A stretch of 64,000 nt of DNA from Nesterenkonia pannonica. GTDB taxonomy: Bacteria; Actinomycetota; Actinomycetes; Actinomycetales; Micrococcaceae. The stretch covers positions 558,001 through 622,000 of the forward strand of contig NZ_CP080575.1 in assembly GCF_019575955.1 (NCBI RefSeq). The letters are read 5' to 3'. The notes under the pieces were generated by a model, which saw nothing but the letters and a program-made list of their open reading frames with translations, was not told the DNA's origin and searched no databases. Shown here piece by piece: positions 10,963-23,623 of the stretch. The position numbers and the translations under genes were made by a program. Position 1 is the stretch's first letter. Every line of letters begins with the position of its first letter.

Positions 10963-11243
10963 GTCACGGACACAAGATCATCGCAGCCGTGGCCGGTGCG
11001 CTGCTGCTGGCTGCAGGCAGCTTTCTGCTGACCTACTCGGCTGCCGCCGAATCATCTGACGTGCTGCTCCGCGGTCTGTGGGGCTTCGCCCTCTGCGGCG
11101 CCGTTGCGGCCCTCGGGGTGGGCATCTACGGCCTGGCGTATGCGAGCACCGCCACGCAGCAGAGGCAGGAGCAGCGGCGCCTCTCCGCAGGAGGTGCGGG
11201 CTTCGCCCCGATCGCCTCGATGAGCGGCCGGTCAGGCCCGTGA
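10959..11243 (+). CDS. Small two-helix membrane protein inside the phn cluster
   Basis: A 94-residue protein I do not recognise. It starts at the GTG at 10959 (overlapping the phnE stop) and ends in a GTGA overlap with the second permease at 11240, so it is tightly coupled on both sides. It has two hydrophobic segments, IIAAVAGALLLAAGSFLLTY and GLWGFALCGAVAALGVGIYG, and a basic glutamine-rich tail. The uninterrupted frame and double overlap argue that it is a real gene. It might stabilise the permease pair. Confidence 0.65.
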   Translation: MSHGHKIIAAVAGALLLAAGSFLLTYSAAAESSDVLLRGLWGFALCGAVAALGVGIYGLAYASTATQQRQEQRRLSAGGAGFAPIASMSGRSGP

Positions 11244-12133
11244 AGTTCTGGTACACTATGGCGCTGCTGCTGGTCGGAGCAGTATTCATCTCCTCGGCCG
11301 CTGGGACGGGGATGACGCTGTCTGCCCTGCTGGACATGCCTGCGCGCATCTGGGAGTTCAGCGTGCAGATGGTCGGCGGGGTGGCTCAGGTCCCTGACGA
11401 GGAGGCGCGCGAGGACTGGTCGCTCGCCTTCGACGCCATGCTGGAGTCCGTGGCCATCGCCTGGGTCGGCACAGTAGTCGGGGCCCTGTTCTCCCTGCCC
11501 TGCGGGATCCTGGCGGCGAGAAACATGACGCCCCTGTCGATCTACATCCCCATGCGCTTCATCCTCTCGGTCATCCGTGCGGTGCCCGAGCTGGTGTTCG
11601 CCGTGGCCATATTCATCCCCTGCTGGGGTCGGTCCGGCGCAGATGGGCGGGGCGATGGTAAGCGCCTTCGCGCTGGGCATCAGCAGCATCGGGACCCTCT
11701 CCAAACTGATCTCCGAAGCCATCGAAGGCGTGGACCCCGGCCCCTGGAGGCGTCGACGGCCGCTGGAGCGACCCATGTCCAGCGGATCCGCTGGGCGGTG
11801 CTGCCTCAGGTCCTGCCAGAGGTGCTGGCCATCTGGCTGTACCGCTTCGAGGTCAACATCCGTGCCTCAGCCATCCTGGGCGCCCTGGGCGCCGGGGGCA
11901 TCGGGCGGCTGATCAGTCCGCCCAACGGCCTGTTCGGTCAGCGCCCCTACGACTGGGAAGCCATCGGCATCACCCTCTTCGTGATCATTGTGATCACCAT
12001 GGCGGTGGATCAGATCTCCGGGTTCGTCCGGCACCGGGTGATCCACGGCGCCAAAGTGAGGCAGAGGAAGAGCGCAAAGCCCGGGGACGGCGCCGCCCCG
12101 GACACCTCGCAGGCGGCCGCCGTGCGGATCTGA
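11240..12133 (+). CDS. phnE: PhnE-type ABC permease, second copy (two frame breaks)
   Basis: Second membrane subunit. The core reads MLESVAIAWVGTVVGALFSLP, then RFILSVIRAVPELVFAVAI. The EAA-loop region (GPLEASTAAGATHVQRIRW, split by a break) is followed by ELNIRAS-equivalent FEVNIRASAILGALGAGGIG. The intact A-G-G-I-G here shows what the first copy should encode at 10811-10824. Breaks near 11625 and 11742 are one base each. It uses the GTG at 11240 and a basic C-terminal tail. Two different PhnE proteins would form a heterodimeric channel. Confidence 0.85.
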   Translation: MKFWYTMALLLVGAVFISSAAGTGMTLSALLDMPARIWEFSVQMVGGVAQVPDEEAREDWSLAFDAMLESVAIAWVGTVVGALFSLPCGILAARNMTPLSIYIPMRFILSVIRAVPELVFAVAIFIPCWGRSGADGRGDGKRLRAGHQQHRDPLQTDLRSHRRRGPRPLEASTAAGATHVQRIRWAVLPQVLPEVLAIWLYRFEVNIRASAILGALGAGGIGRLISPPNGLFGQRPYDWEAIGITLFVIIVITMAVDQISGFVRHRVIHGAKVRQRKSAKPGDGAAPDTSQAAAVRI

Positions 12134-12158
12134 GCCGCTTCACCGTTAGGCTGGGCCC

Positions 12159-12583
12159 ATGTCTATGCTTGGCAAGAACCTGATGGAGCCTGAACCCACT
12201 CTGCTGCCTCCCGAGCCGGAGGTGACTGAGTCGCTGGCCGCCTACGAGGAGCCGGTGGACCTCGCCGCCAAGCACCCCACCTCATCCTTGGTGTGGGCGC
12301 TGCTGGCCGAGGACGCCCTGGACGGCGGATACACCGTGGAGGGCTATGCATACGCGCGTGTGGGCTACCACCGCGGCCTGGACTCCCTGCGCCAGAACGG
12401 CTGGAAGGGAACCGGCCCGGTCCCCACAGCCACGAGCCCAACCACGGCTTCCTCCGGGCCCTCTACTCCCTCGGTCAGGCCGCGGCCGCGATCGGAGAGG
12501 AGCCGGAGGTCGTGCGGATCAACAACCTGCTGGACGACTGCGACCCCACCGCGAAGGAGAAGATCGCAGCCATCCGCCGATGA
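12159..12583 (+). CDS. DUF3151 domain protein (one frameshift)
   Basis: About 141 residues. The conserved DUF3151 block VDLAAKHPTSSLVWALLAE, then AYARVGYHRGLDSLRQNGW, and after restoring one C near 12420 HSHEPNHGFLRALYSLG and IGEEPEVVRINNLLDDCDP. The function of the family is unknown; it is widespread in actinobacteria and often lies next to purA or fba genes, as here. The start ATG at 12159 is clear. Convergent with purA. Confidence 0.85.
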
Positions 12584-12605
12584 CGGCGGCGCTGCGCTCC
12601 GAGGA

Positions 12606-13924
<1,319 letters not shown>

Positions 13925-13985
13925 TCAGGAGTCTACCAACCAGGCTTTGAGGAACCGCTCAGGGGCCCTGGCTAGGGTCGGCGAC

Positions 13986-14132
13986 ATGGTTGCAGCGCTG
14001 AAGAAGATGGCCGTCACATTCCTCAAAGCACGCGTGCTGGCGAAATTTGCGATGCCGAAGGTGCTGCTGATCCTCGGTGCGGTGAAGCTGATCAGGTGGG
14101 TCTTCGCCCGTCGGAGCAGGGCGCCTCAGTGA
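13986..14132 (+). CDS. Small hydrophobic-basic protein, hypothetical
   Basis: A 48-residue open frame starting MVAALKKMAVTFLKARVLAK, with one hydrophobic stretch PKVLLILGAVKLIRWVF and a basic end. It lies divergent from purA with a start 94 bases away. I see no family. Codon positions look protein-like (G/C third positions), but the length gives little power. Confidence 0.4.
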   Translation: MVAALKKMAVTFLKARVLAKFAMPKVLLILGAVKLIRWVFARRSRAPQ

Positions 14133-14196
14133 GGAAAGGAGCCCCGCGCTCCTCCGAGCGGCAGGGCCCCTTCCCAGACTGCGTGCGTGGAGGGAG

Positions 14197-14710
14197 CTAG
14201 GCGTCCCTGAGCTGCCTCTTGGCGCTGATCACACCGGTGTCGAAGCCGCCGAGGTGAAGGTTGCCGTGGAAGCGGCCGTGCTCGATCTTCACGCACCGGT
14301 TCTGCACCGCGCTCAGGCCCAGATCGGTGGCCGTCTGCATGGCCTCCTCCGAATGGATCCCCAGCTGCACCCACAGGGTCTGCGCCCCCGCCTCTGCGGC
14401 GTCGCGGGCAAGGTCCGGCAGATCCTCCGGCTTGCGGAAGGCGACGACGATGTCCGGCGACTCGGGCAGGTCCTGCAGGGACCCGTAGCCGGGCTCCCCT
14501 AGGACTGTCTTGCCCACCAGGGCCGGGTTCACCCAGTAGAGCCTGTAGCTGGAGTCGGACTGCAGGTAGGTGGCCACGAAGTGGCTGGCCCGGGAGGGCT
14601 TATTGACATGCCCACGATCGCCACGGACTTCGCCGCGCGCAGCAGCTGAAGCCGACGCGCCGGACCCGGCTCCTCCCACACGCCGTTCGGGTGCTCAACA
14701 GTGCTGGTGC

Positions 14711-14714
<4 letters not shown>
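14197..14714 (-). CDS. CoA-binding domain protein, YccU-like (one frameshift)
   Basis: A Rossmann-type CoA-binding protein. The N-terminal AAKSVAIVGMS is the nucleotide loop, followed in another frame by NKPSRASHFVATYLQ, ETVLGEP-like segments, DIVVAFRKPEDLPDLARDA and TLWVQLGIHSEEAM. The break near 14608 needs one base. The ATG at 14714 overlaps the metY stop (ATGA), so it belongs to the methionine operon. Homologues are commonly next to O-acetylhomoserine sulfhydrylase genes; their role is not established. Confidence 0.83.
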
Positions 14715-16004
<1,290 letters not shown>

Positions 16005-16008
<4 letters not shown>

Positions 16009-18070
16009 CGTGTTGCCTCTTTCCTTGGTGGTGCCGTGCTGCGTGCTGCGCAGATCTCGGCGATCTGCGGCACGCATGGTTCGTTCTGCAGGCTGGTGGT
16101 GTCGCCGAGCCGGTCGCCGTCGTGCAGCTGGGCGAGCAGTCGGCGCATGATCTTGCCCGACCGGGTCTTGGGGACGTCGGGGACCGGAATGACGGTGCGC
16201 GGCTTCGCGACGGGGCCGATCACCGTCGCCACATGCTCGCGAAGGAGTGAGGCGAGATCGGCCTCGGCGTCGGGGTCGGCCGCCAGGCGGGAGGACGCGG
16301 CTTCGCTGAGGACGGTGAAGGCAACTGCCGCGTGGCCGGTCTTCTCGTCGTGGCAGGGCGCCACTCCGGCCTCGATCACATCGGGGTGGGAGATCAGAGC
16401 CGACTCGATCTCGATGGTGGAGAGGAGATGGCCCGACACATTGATCGCATCGTCGATGCGTCCCAGGATCCAGACGTCTCCGTCCTCATCCTGCTTGGCG
16501 CCGTCGCCGCGAGGAACCATCCCTGGTCGACGTGCGCCTCCCAGTACGAGGTGTAGAAGCGCTCCGGATCTCCCCATACGCCGCGCGCCATCGAAGGTCC
16601 GAATTCGGTGACCACGATGCTTCCCTGAACTCCGGGGCGACGGGCTGGCTGTCCTGGTCCACGACCCTCGCGCCCCAGCCCGGCAGGGGACGGGTCGCGG
16701 AGCCCGGCTTGAAGGAGGTGTCGTCGGGTCTGGGGAGAGGACTGCTGAGCCGGACTCCGACTGCCACCACGTGTCGACCATCGGCAGCGCGGGCCTGCTT
16801 ACCGCGTCAGACGTGTCCCGTCCGATCTGGCTGCGCAGCCAGGACCATGCCTCCGGGTTCACCGCCTCGCCCACCGTGCGGCATGAGCCGCACCGAGGAG
16901 AGGTCGTACTCGGCCGGGATGCCGTCGGGCCACCAGCCCATCAGCGAGCGGACCAGCGTGGGGGCCGTGTAGTAGCTGGTCACGCGGTGCCGCTGGATGA
17001 TCTCGAAGTGCCTACTCGGGTGGGGCGCATTCGGCACACCCTCGTAGATCACCTGGGCGGCGCCATGGCCAGCGGCCCGTACATCTCGTAGGTGTGGGCG
17101 GTGACCCATGCCAGGTCGGCGGTGCACCAGTGCACGTCATGCTCGCGCTCGGCCGGGTCCGGGTGGGCGAAGAGGCGCAGATAGGAGTAGAGGCTGCCGG
17201 TGAGATACCCGGCCGTGGTGTGCACCAGGCCCTTGGGCCTGCCGGTGGTGCCTGAGGTGTACATGATGAACAGCTCGTTCTCCGCATCGAACATGGGAGC
17301 CTCGTGCTGGTCCGACGCGGCGTCGACGACGTCGTGCCACCACACGTCGCGGCCCAGGCCGTCGCCGCTGAGGTCGGTGCTGTCCCAGCTGATCTCGGAG
17401 CCGGTGCGTCGCAGCACCAGCACGTGCTCCACCGCGCCGCCGCCGCCCAGGGTGAGACCCTCCACGGCGGCGTCGGCGTTCTCTTTGACCGGCACAGCCT
17501 GACCGCGGCGGTATTGGCCGTCCGTGGTGACCAGCAGCTTCGCCCCGGTGTCCTCCACCCGGAAGCGCAGGGCCTGGGCCGAGAATCCGCCGAAGACCAG
17601 CTGGTGCACCGCGCCGATGCGGGCGCAGGCGAGGGTGATGACAATCGTCTCCACCAGCACCGGGAGGTAGATGACCACCCGGTCGCCGTGGCCTACGCCG
17701 AGGGCCTCCAGAGCGTTGGCCGCCCGGCAGACGCGGCGCTGAAGCTCCGCGTAGGTCACCGTCTCCCGGTCGCCGGGCTCACCCTCGAAGTGCAGGGCGA
17801 CGGTGTCCCCGCGTCCGGCGTCCACGTGACGGTCCACGCAGTTGACCGCCGCGTTGAGCCTGCCGCCTTCGAACCAGCGCATCGAAGGACCCCGTCGGGT
17901 CTCCGGGTTCGGCGGCTCCCATGTGCGCAAGGTATGCCAGCCGGTGTCCCACTCGAGGAGTCCGGCCGCACGCTCCCAGTGCGCGAGGCGCTCCGCCTCG
18001 GAGGAGGGCTCGGGCCACGAGAGCACATCGGCAGAGAGGGGTGGTGGTGAGTGCGGGCAGCGTCCGGCAT
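16005..18070 (-). CDS. acs: Acetyl-CoA synthetase, AMP-forming (several frame breaks)
   Basis: ANL-family ligase making acetyl-CoA (or propionyl-CoA) from the acid, ATP and CoA. N-terminal CHLRSWEPP-like acyl-synthetase region, [13 protein letters not shown]-loop, [29 protein letters not shown], hinge [12 protein letters not shown], and the catalytic lysine loop [10 protein letters not shown]. Breaks lie near 18040, 17055, 16880, 16750, 16620 and 16510, mostly one G/C each. At 16797-16802 VSRPALP replaces the usual V-G-R-P. I start at the ATG at 18070; length about 688. It sits between the importer genes and metY with an ATGA overlap to metY. Confidence 0.9.
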
Positions 18071-18087
18071 GTGCGGCCTCCTTCGGC

Positions 18088-18960
18088 TCAGGCCCAGGTC
18101 TTGAGCGCTTTGCGCTCGACCAGGCCGAGCAGCGCATCTGTTGTTTTGCCCAGGACGGCCAGCAGCACGATGGCGAGCAGCAGCCGGTCCACGCGACCGT
18201 TGCTCTGCGACTCCGTGAGCAGGAAGCCCAGCCCTTCGGCCGCGGCGAGCAGCTCAGCGGCCACCAGGAACAGCCAGGACTGTGCCAGCGCCAGCCGCAG
18301 CCCGGAGAACACCGGGGCACGACGGCGGGCAGCTGGACGGTCGCCAGCAGACGCACTCCGTGGAACCCGAAGGCGCGGCTTACTCCACCAGCTGGGCGTC
18401 CACGTGGCGGAGCGCCGAGTGCACCGAGGTGAAGACGGGGAAGAAGGCGCCGATGGCGATGAGCAGGTATTTTCCGTCCTCACCGATGCCGATCCAGAGC
18501 AGGATCAGGGGCACCCATGCCAGGGACGGCACGGCACGGAAGGCCCCGACAGTGGGGTGCAGCAGCGCATCGGCCGCTCGGGACAGGCCCAGCAGCGAGC
18601 CGAGCACCAGTCCCGCCCCGGCGCCGAGGGCGAAGCCGACCAGCACACGCTGCACGGAGATGCCGATATGGCCTGCGAGGGCGCCGGACTCCAGCAGAGC
18701 CTGACCGGCTTCGACGACAGCGACGGGGAGGGCAGCTGAATGGGGGTGAAGATCCCCAGGGCGTCCGTGACCAGCCACCACAGGGCGACGAGCGCCACCG
18801 GGACGATCGCGCCGACAAGGACCCTTGAGGCCCCGTTGAGGCCGGAGCGGGAGCGCGACGGCTTCGACCCCTGATCAGCCGTGGTAAGCGCGGGCGCGGC
18901 TGCGAACCCGGCGGTGCTCGCAGCCGCAGGAGGCGTGTGCTCGGTGGGGGCCGGGCTCAT
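18088..18960 (-). CDS. ssuC: SsuC-type ABC permease (frame breaks)
   Basis: Inner-membrane subunit of a sulfonate/taurine/nitrate-class importer. The N-terminus has a 35-residue polar tail and LVGAIVPVALVALWWLVTDAL. The core is GHIGISVQRVLVGFALGAG, the EAA-loop region is AFRAVPSLAWVPLILLWIGIGE, then QLVE. At 18378-18383 an in-frame stop appears (GAG TAA GCC). Reading GAG-GTG-GGC there restores VGRAFGF. Further breaks near 18735 and 18320 are one base each. The ATG at 18960 overlaps the stop of the binding-protein gene. Confidence 0.82.
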
Positions 18961-20011
18961 GCGTCCTCGTCCTCCTGAATCTCCGCCTGCTCGGCTGCGT
19001 CGTCAGTGCCCTCAGCATCGGTGGCCTCAGCCGCTTCCGCGTACTCGGGCCAGAAGAGGTCCTCGAGGGCCTCGTCGACCTGCTCCTCGGAGTCGACGTC
19101 GCCGGTCTCGACGAAGAAGGGGCCCACCGGCTCCAGGGCGGCGCGCAGGTCTTCGCCCGGCACCGGGCTGATGTCGAAGTTCACGCGGTCGGCGATCACC
19201 AGCTCTGCGACGTCGAGATCGATGCTTGCGTACTCGGCGAGGATCTCCGCGGTCTCCTGGGGTTCTCCTCGGCCCACTGCCGGGCCTGCTCGTACACGTT
19301 GACGACCGTCTGAGCGACCTCCGGGTGGTTCTCCAGGAAGTCTCCGGTCGCGTTGACGGTGGAGTAGGTGTTGAAGTCGACCTCCCGGGAGAACAGCTCG
19401 GCTCCGCCGAGCTCGGCGTCGCCCATGATCGGGTCCAGGCTTACCCAGGCATCGACGTCGCCGTTCTCCAAGGCCTGACGGCCGTCTGCGTGCTGCAGGG
19501 CCTGAACCTCAATGTCGTCGAGGGAGAGGCCCGCCTCGTCCAGCGAACGGGCGAGGAAGAAGAACGGGTCGGTGGCCAGCGTCGCCGCCACGGAGGCGCC
19601 CTCGAGGTCCTCCACGCTCTCGATGTCGGAGTCTTCACTGGTGACCAGTGCGGACCACTCAGGCTGCGACTCCACGTAGAAGGTGTGCGTGTCGGCGCCG
19701 ACGGAGCGGTTCAGCAGGGCGGCGGAGCCTGCGGTCGAGCCGACGTGCAGCTCATCGGCGCGGAGGTACTCGTTCGCCTGGTTGGAGCCGTGGGACTGGA
19801 TCCACTGCACGTCGGTGCCGATCTCCTCCAGCTCCTCCTCAAGCCAGCCGTGCTCCAGGATCACCAGGGACAGCGGGTTGTAGGTGGCGAAGTCGATGTT
19901 CAGGGTGTCCAGCTCCCCGTCTGCATCATCGCCGCAGGCGGACAGGGCGAGCAGGGCGGCTGTCCCGACGGCGGTGACGGAGGCGGCGGAGCGGGAGAAG
20001 GAGGTGGGCAT
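18957..20011 (-). CDS. ssuA: SsuA/NMT1-type substrate-binding lipoprotein (one frameshift)
   Basis: Lipoprotein with lipobox LSAC near residue 26. The mature domain has TYNPLSLVILEHGWLEEEL, DVQWIQSHGSNQANEYL and ALQHADGRQALENGDVDAW, typical of sulfonate/taurine-binding proteins. Frame is lost near 19262 (one C short before the QETAEILAEYA helix). The C-terminus ends in an unusual run of about 30 mostly acidic residues. At 19439-19444 DAWVSLDP replaces the usual DAWxGLDP. It is regulated with metY by the SAM riboswitch, so the ligand is probably a sulfur compound. Confidence 0.84.
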
Positions 20012-20097
20012 GGGGAGCCTTTCAAAGTGTCGTTCGGCGAGGTGGGCGGACCTGTGCGAGGCAGGCCCAAAGAATGCAGAGGGGTGTGCGGGCGGGG

Positions 20098-20933
20098 TCA
20101 GTGGGCGTCGACGCCGAGGCCTGCGTACAGCTGCGACTTCAGCTCGGCCAGGTCGGCGGAGGCTCGATCGCGGGGGCGGCGTCCCGGCACGGTCAGCAGC
20201 CGCTTGGCGGTGGCTCCCTCGGCCGCGGCGCCGTCGTCCTTGCCCAGCAGAAGAATCCGGTCGGCCAGCTGCAGAGACTCGTCGACGTCGTGGGTGACCA
20301 GGAGCACCGTCGTCCCTGTCTGGGCGTGGATGTCCAGGAGCAGATCCTGCATCTTGAGCCGGGTGAGGGCATCGAGTGCGCCGAAGGGCTCGTCGAGCAG
20401 GAGAACGCCGGGCCGGCGTGCCAGGGCGCGGGCCAGCGAGGCCCGCTGGGCCATGCCCCGGAGATCTCCCGGGGCTTCAGATGCGCGCGCTCGGCGAGCC
20501 CGACCAGCTCCAGCAGCTCGTCGACCCGGGCCCTGCCCTCGGCCTTGGACAGCTCGCGGGGCAGTCCGAGCTCAATGTTCCTGCGCACCGAGCGCCAGGA
20601 GCAGGCGAGGCTCCTGGAATCCGACGGCGGTGCGGTCGTCATAGGGCTGCACGGGCTTCCCGCGATGGTCAGCTCACCGGTGAAGCCGGTGTCGAGACCC
20701 GCCAGGGCGCGGAGCAGGGTGGATTTGCCGCAGCCTGAGGTCCCCAGGATCGCGAGGACCTCGCCGGGGGCGATCTCCAGGCTGATGTCGCGGAGCACGG
20801 GGCGGCCGCCGAAGCTGCGACCCACACCGGCGAACCGGACGTTCAGCGAGTCGAAGGCGGCCTGCGGGGCGGCGGAATGCGTGGAGGGCTCCCCAGGCGA
20901 GGTCGGCGCCTCAAGGGTCGCAGAAGCAGTCAT
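20098..20933 (-). CDS. ssuB: SsuB-type ABC transporter ATPase (two frame breaks)
   Basis: Walker A LGTSGCGKST, Q-loop region GFQEPRLLPWRSV (read across a break near 20620), signature ISGGMAQRASLARAL (across a break near 20460), Walker B VLLLDEPFGALDALTR, H-loop LLVTHDVDES. The GAL-D-A-L-T-R after Walker B is characteristic of the nitrate/sulfonate/taurine class. I start at the ATG at 20933, 11 bases after a GGGAG ribosome site that lies in the 3' strand of the riboswitch. Longer in-frame starts would translate the riboswitch itself. First gene of the operon. Confidence 0.86.
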
Positions 20934-20943
20934 GCGAGAATTC

Positions 20944-21048
20944 ACTCCCATCGTCCCTGGCATTAGCACCGAGCCCGCAGAGAAGCTCTGCAGTGGTTGC
21001 TGCGGCGTCGTCGAGCCAGATCTCTCAGCCGCTCCGGATGGATACGCC
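20944..21048 (-). promoter_or_regulatory. SAM-I (S-box) riboswitch
   Basis: On the minus strand the conserved S-box pieces occur in order: CCGGAGCGGCTGAGAGA, CTGGCTCGACGACGC, CAGCAACC, a variable hairpin (GCAGAGCTTCTCTGC), then GGTGCTAATGCC. The outer helix can pair CCATC (near 21045) with GATGG (near 20948). That 3' strand touches the GGGAG ribosome site of ssuB, which suggests control of translation: SAM would close the site. Family knowledge: S-box RNAs repress methionine and sulfur genes when SAM is high. Confidence 0.88.
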
Positions 21049-21110
21049 TATGACTGTACGCCAGAGCCGAGTCCGCGCACAAAAACCGGGTCACAAACGT
21101 CACACTGCGC

Positions 21111-21157
21111 GTCTGGGGCGGGGCGCGGCCCGCAGAGGACCGCGCCCCGCCCCAGAC
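21111..21157 (-). terminator. Strong stem-loop between the orphan ANL-domain gene and the SAM operon
   Basis: A perfect 18-bp inverted repeat, arms 21111-21128 and 21140-21157, with an 11-base loop, 18 bases past the stop of the minus-strand gene ending at 21175. It should end that transcript before the riboswitch promoter. Confidence 0.85.
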
Positions 21158-21174
21158 GTCATGCTGCTTGTCGG

Positions 21175-21800
21175 CTACTGCTGTCCGCGGGTCACGGGCC
21201 AGCCTTTGGAAGCGCTGGTGCTGCCTGTTCGCCTCCGCCCGGCGGTGTCCATCTCTGCGCAGATCTTCTTGATGGACGCCAGGCACTTCTGGTTCTGCAC
21301 GTCGGAGACGTCCTCGGGGTCTTCGCCTGCGTAGAGCCGTCCGAGCACGCGGCTGATCACCTGGTGCTCCTTGTCCTTGGGCATGTCCAGCACGGGGATG
21401 ATCTTCCGCGGCACGGCTTCCTCGGAGACCTTCTCGGCGACCAGTGCTTGGACGGAGTCGACCATCTTGCGCTCCCGGGGACCGAACGGGTCTGGGAGCC
21501 GTCGTCGGGCGGCAGCCGAGTGGCGTTGACCTCCTCGCGCGCCTCGGGCGTCAGCACGACGAACGCCACCGGGATCGTGCCAGCTTCCGCGTCGCCGATG
21601 GAGCAGACGCCGGATTCGAGCACGCTTTCGTGCGAGTTCATGGCGTCACGGATGTCGTTGAGGTGAATCTCCTGGCCGTTGACGGTGATCTCGTCGTCGT
21701 GCACGGCTTCGAGATCCTCTTCGGCGGGATCGGTGCGGAACCGCGGCTCCTCCGTCGTCGCCCGATCAGGACCCGTTGTCGTGCGGTCTGTGGTGCTCAT
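21175..21800 (-). CDS. Stand-alone ANL-ligase C-terminal domain lacking the catalytic lysine (one frameshift)
   Basis: About 208 residues. From residue 37 it aligns with the C-terminal domain of the acetyl-CoA synthetase 3 kb away. DDEITVNGQEIHLNDIRDAM corresponds to [30 protein letters not shown] to [10 protein letters not shown], and VLDMPKDKEHQVISRVL to [17 protein letters not shown]. The acyl-adenylate lysine (S-G-K) is replaced by E-H-Q, and there is no adenylating N-domain. Frame breaks near 21480 (one C). It has its own start and terminator, so it looks like a maintained protein rather than debris. Function unknown; a regulatory or scaffold role is possible. Confidence 0.7.
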
Positions 21801-21908
21801 CGCTCGGCCTCTCCTCGAACATCATGCGGAGTGTGTCATGCACAAGGTGGCAGACCTGTCTGAGTGTGGCCTCAGCGTCTGGTCCATGCTCCTCACACGG
21901 TCGTCGAC

Positions 21909-22895
21909 TCATGAGGGACGGTCGAGCGTCGCCCGCACGGCCAGATGATCGGACGGAAAGGCGTTGCCCCTCTGGTCAGGGATGTGGCGCGCTGGGCCCC
22001 CATAGTCGCAGAAGCCCTCATCTGCGGCGGTGTCGGACGCGTCTGCCGCCCCGCCCAGATGGTCCGCTGCGACCACGTTCAGACCCCTGGCGAAGATGAA
22101 GTCGATGCGATCGCGAGGCTCGGTCTCCAGGGACTCGATCTGGGACCAGGTCAGCCCCGGCGCCCGAGCGGGATCGGGATGCACTGCGCGGAACGCGTCG
22201 GTGAAGCTTACTTCAGGAGTGCGTCCGTGGCGGGCCACTGAGCCGCAGGACGGTGGGAGCCGTCCCAGTCCAGGGGTGAGGGAACGTTGAAGTCTCCGGC
22301 GATGATGACCGGCATGTCGCCGAGCTCGTGGAGGAGCCGATCGGTCTCGGCCAGGATCTGCTGCGCCTGCTGGGTGCGCTGGGCCTCGCCCGGCTGGGCG
22401 AAGACCGACTCGGCCGCATGGGGCAGGTCATCTCGTCGGTACGGGCTGTAGTCGGAGGAGGCCAGGTGGACGGACCAGGCCAGCACCTCGCCGAGACGCG
22501 TCTGGACAGCGGCTGCCGTCGCGAAGGGCTCCGTGCTGGTCTGCAGGAGCCGGATGGGGAGGCGCTGAGCACAGCACAGTTGAAGTCCTGCTGGGCTGCG
22601 GTCATCCCCGCCGATCGCGCCAGGCGGATGCCTGCGGTGCCATAGCACTCCTGCAGGAGAACGATGTCGGCGTCCTCGGCCGCGAGCACAGCTGCCTGCT
22701 TGGCGGCGGAGTCGTCGACCTCTCTGCCGCCGAACCAGAGGTTCCAGGTGAAGACCTTCAGGGTCCGCAGCTCTCGGAGCTTCTGCTCGACGGCCTGCTC
22801 GGGGTCATCCCGTCCGCCTGCTGCTGGTCCAGGGGCTGGTCCGCCAGCGTGTCCTGAGGGCGCCGGATCTGCTGCTGCGGGTCTGCTTCAGTCAT
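21909..22895 (-). CDS. Endonuclease/exonuclease/phosphatase (EEP) family protein (frame breaks)
   Basis: Metal-dependent phosphohydrolase fold. VFTWNLWFGG, DADIVLLQE, VIIAGDFNVPS, RIDFIFARG and the catalytic SDHLAV are all present. Breaks near 22805 and 22565 are one base each. Near 22206 a stop (AAG TAA GC) interrupts ALLK-VGFTDAF; reading AAG-GTG-GGC restores it. The ATG at 22895 overlaps the HAD stop. Position at the end of an ABC importer operon suggests it acts on an imported organophosphate, possibly a phosphodiester, but it has no obvious signal peptide. Nuclease activity cannot be excluded. Confidence 0.78.
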
Positions 22896-23623
22896 GGTGC
22901 TCCTGATCGTCGATGGGGCTTCGGGCTCGGCTGTCGGGAGGAGGACCTCCTCCAGGCTGGAGATGCGGTAGCGGCACGGCAGCTCGAGATGCGGGTCCTG
23001 GTTCACCCTGATCACGATGAGTCCGGCTGCTGCGGCCGCCTGGGCGCCCGCGGGGAGTCCTCGAACGCTGCGGTTGCGGCAGGATCCACGCCGAGCCGCT
23101 CGCAGGCCTCGAGGTACAGGTCGGGGGCGGGCTTGCTTACCGCGACGTCCTCCACCGTGCAGACCGCCCCGGGGAGCGCAGAAGCCCTGCGCTGTCGAGC
23201 ATCGTCCGGACGTCGCGGCGCAGCCCGTTGCTGGCGACGGCGGTGGGCACCGAGGCGGCGAGCTCGGTGAGCAGCCTGCGCGCTCCCGGCATCAGCTCCA
23301 CGCCGTCGGAGAGCATCTCGGAGTAGCGGGCGTTGATCTCCTGCAGGGTGCTCTGCGCAGGCAGGCCGGTCAGCTCGCCCAGCCGCTCAGCCGTGTCTGC
23401 CGAGGCGAAGCCGTGGAAGCGCTCGGCCTCCTCGGGGTGCGGCCGTGCTCGCTGAGCCAGCTGCTGAGCATGCGCAGCCACGTGTCCTCGGAGTCCATGA
23501 GGAGTCCGTCGCAGTCGAAGACGGCTCCTGGATGCACAGGTCAGCGCGGAGCCCACCGGCGCGGATGCTCAGCGGGGCGGTGATCGGAGGCCGCGTCCCT
23601 GGGTCGGAGGAGTGGCTGCTCAT
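22888..23623 (-). CDS. HAD hydrolase, beta-phosphoglucomutase/phosphatase type (frame breaks)
   Basis: Motif I FDCDGLLMDSEDTW, cap region, motif II VPTAVASNGLRRDV, and motif III VSKPAPDLYLEACERLGV, where the family has V-G-K-P-A-P-D. That serine is coded by GTAAGC at 23135-23140. Motif IV is FEDSPRGAQAA. Breaks near 23522, 23440, 23175 and 23055 are one base each. The ATG at 23623 overlaps the stop of the ABC ATPase gene, and its corrected stop overlaps the EEP start, so all three are coupled. Probably dephosphorylates a small sugar or polyol phosphate. Confidence 0.8.

Noticed and set aside
20934..20969. An upstream start for ssuB at 20969
   Set aside because: That start would translate the 3' part of the SAM riboswitch; the ATG at 20933 follows the ribosome site and fits the family.
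19226..21666. Long plus-strand open frames opposite the ssu genes and elsewhere (for example 1961-2815, 17304-18050, 23445-24701)
   Set aside because: They are antisense shadows of recognised genes in high-GC DNA, with arginine/proline/glycine-rich, motif-free translations.
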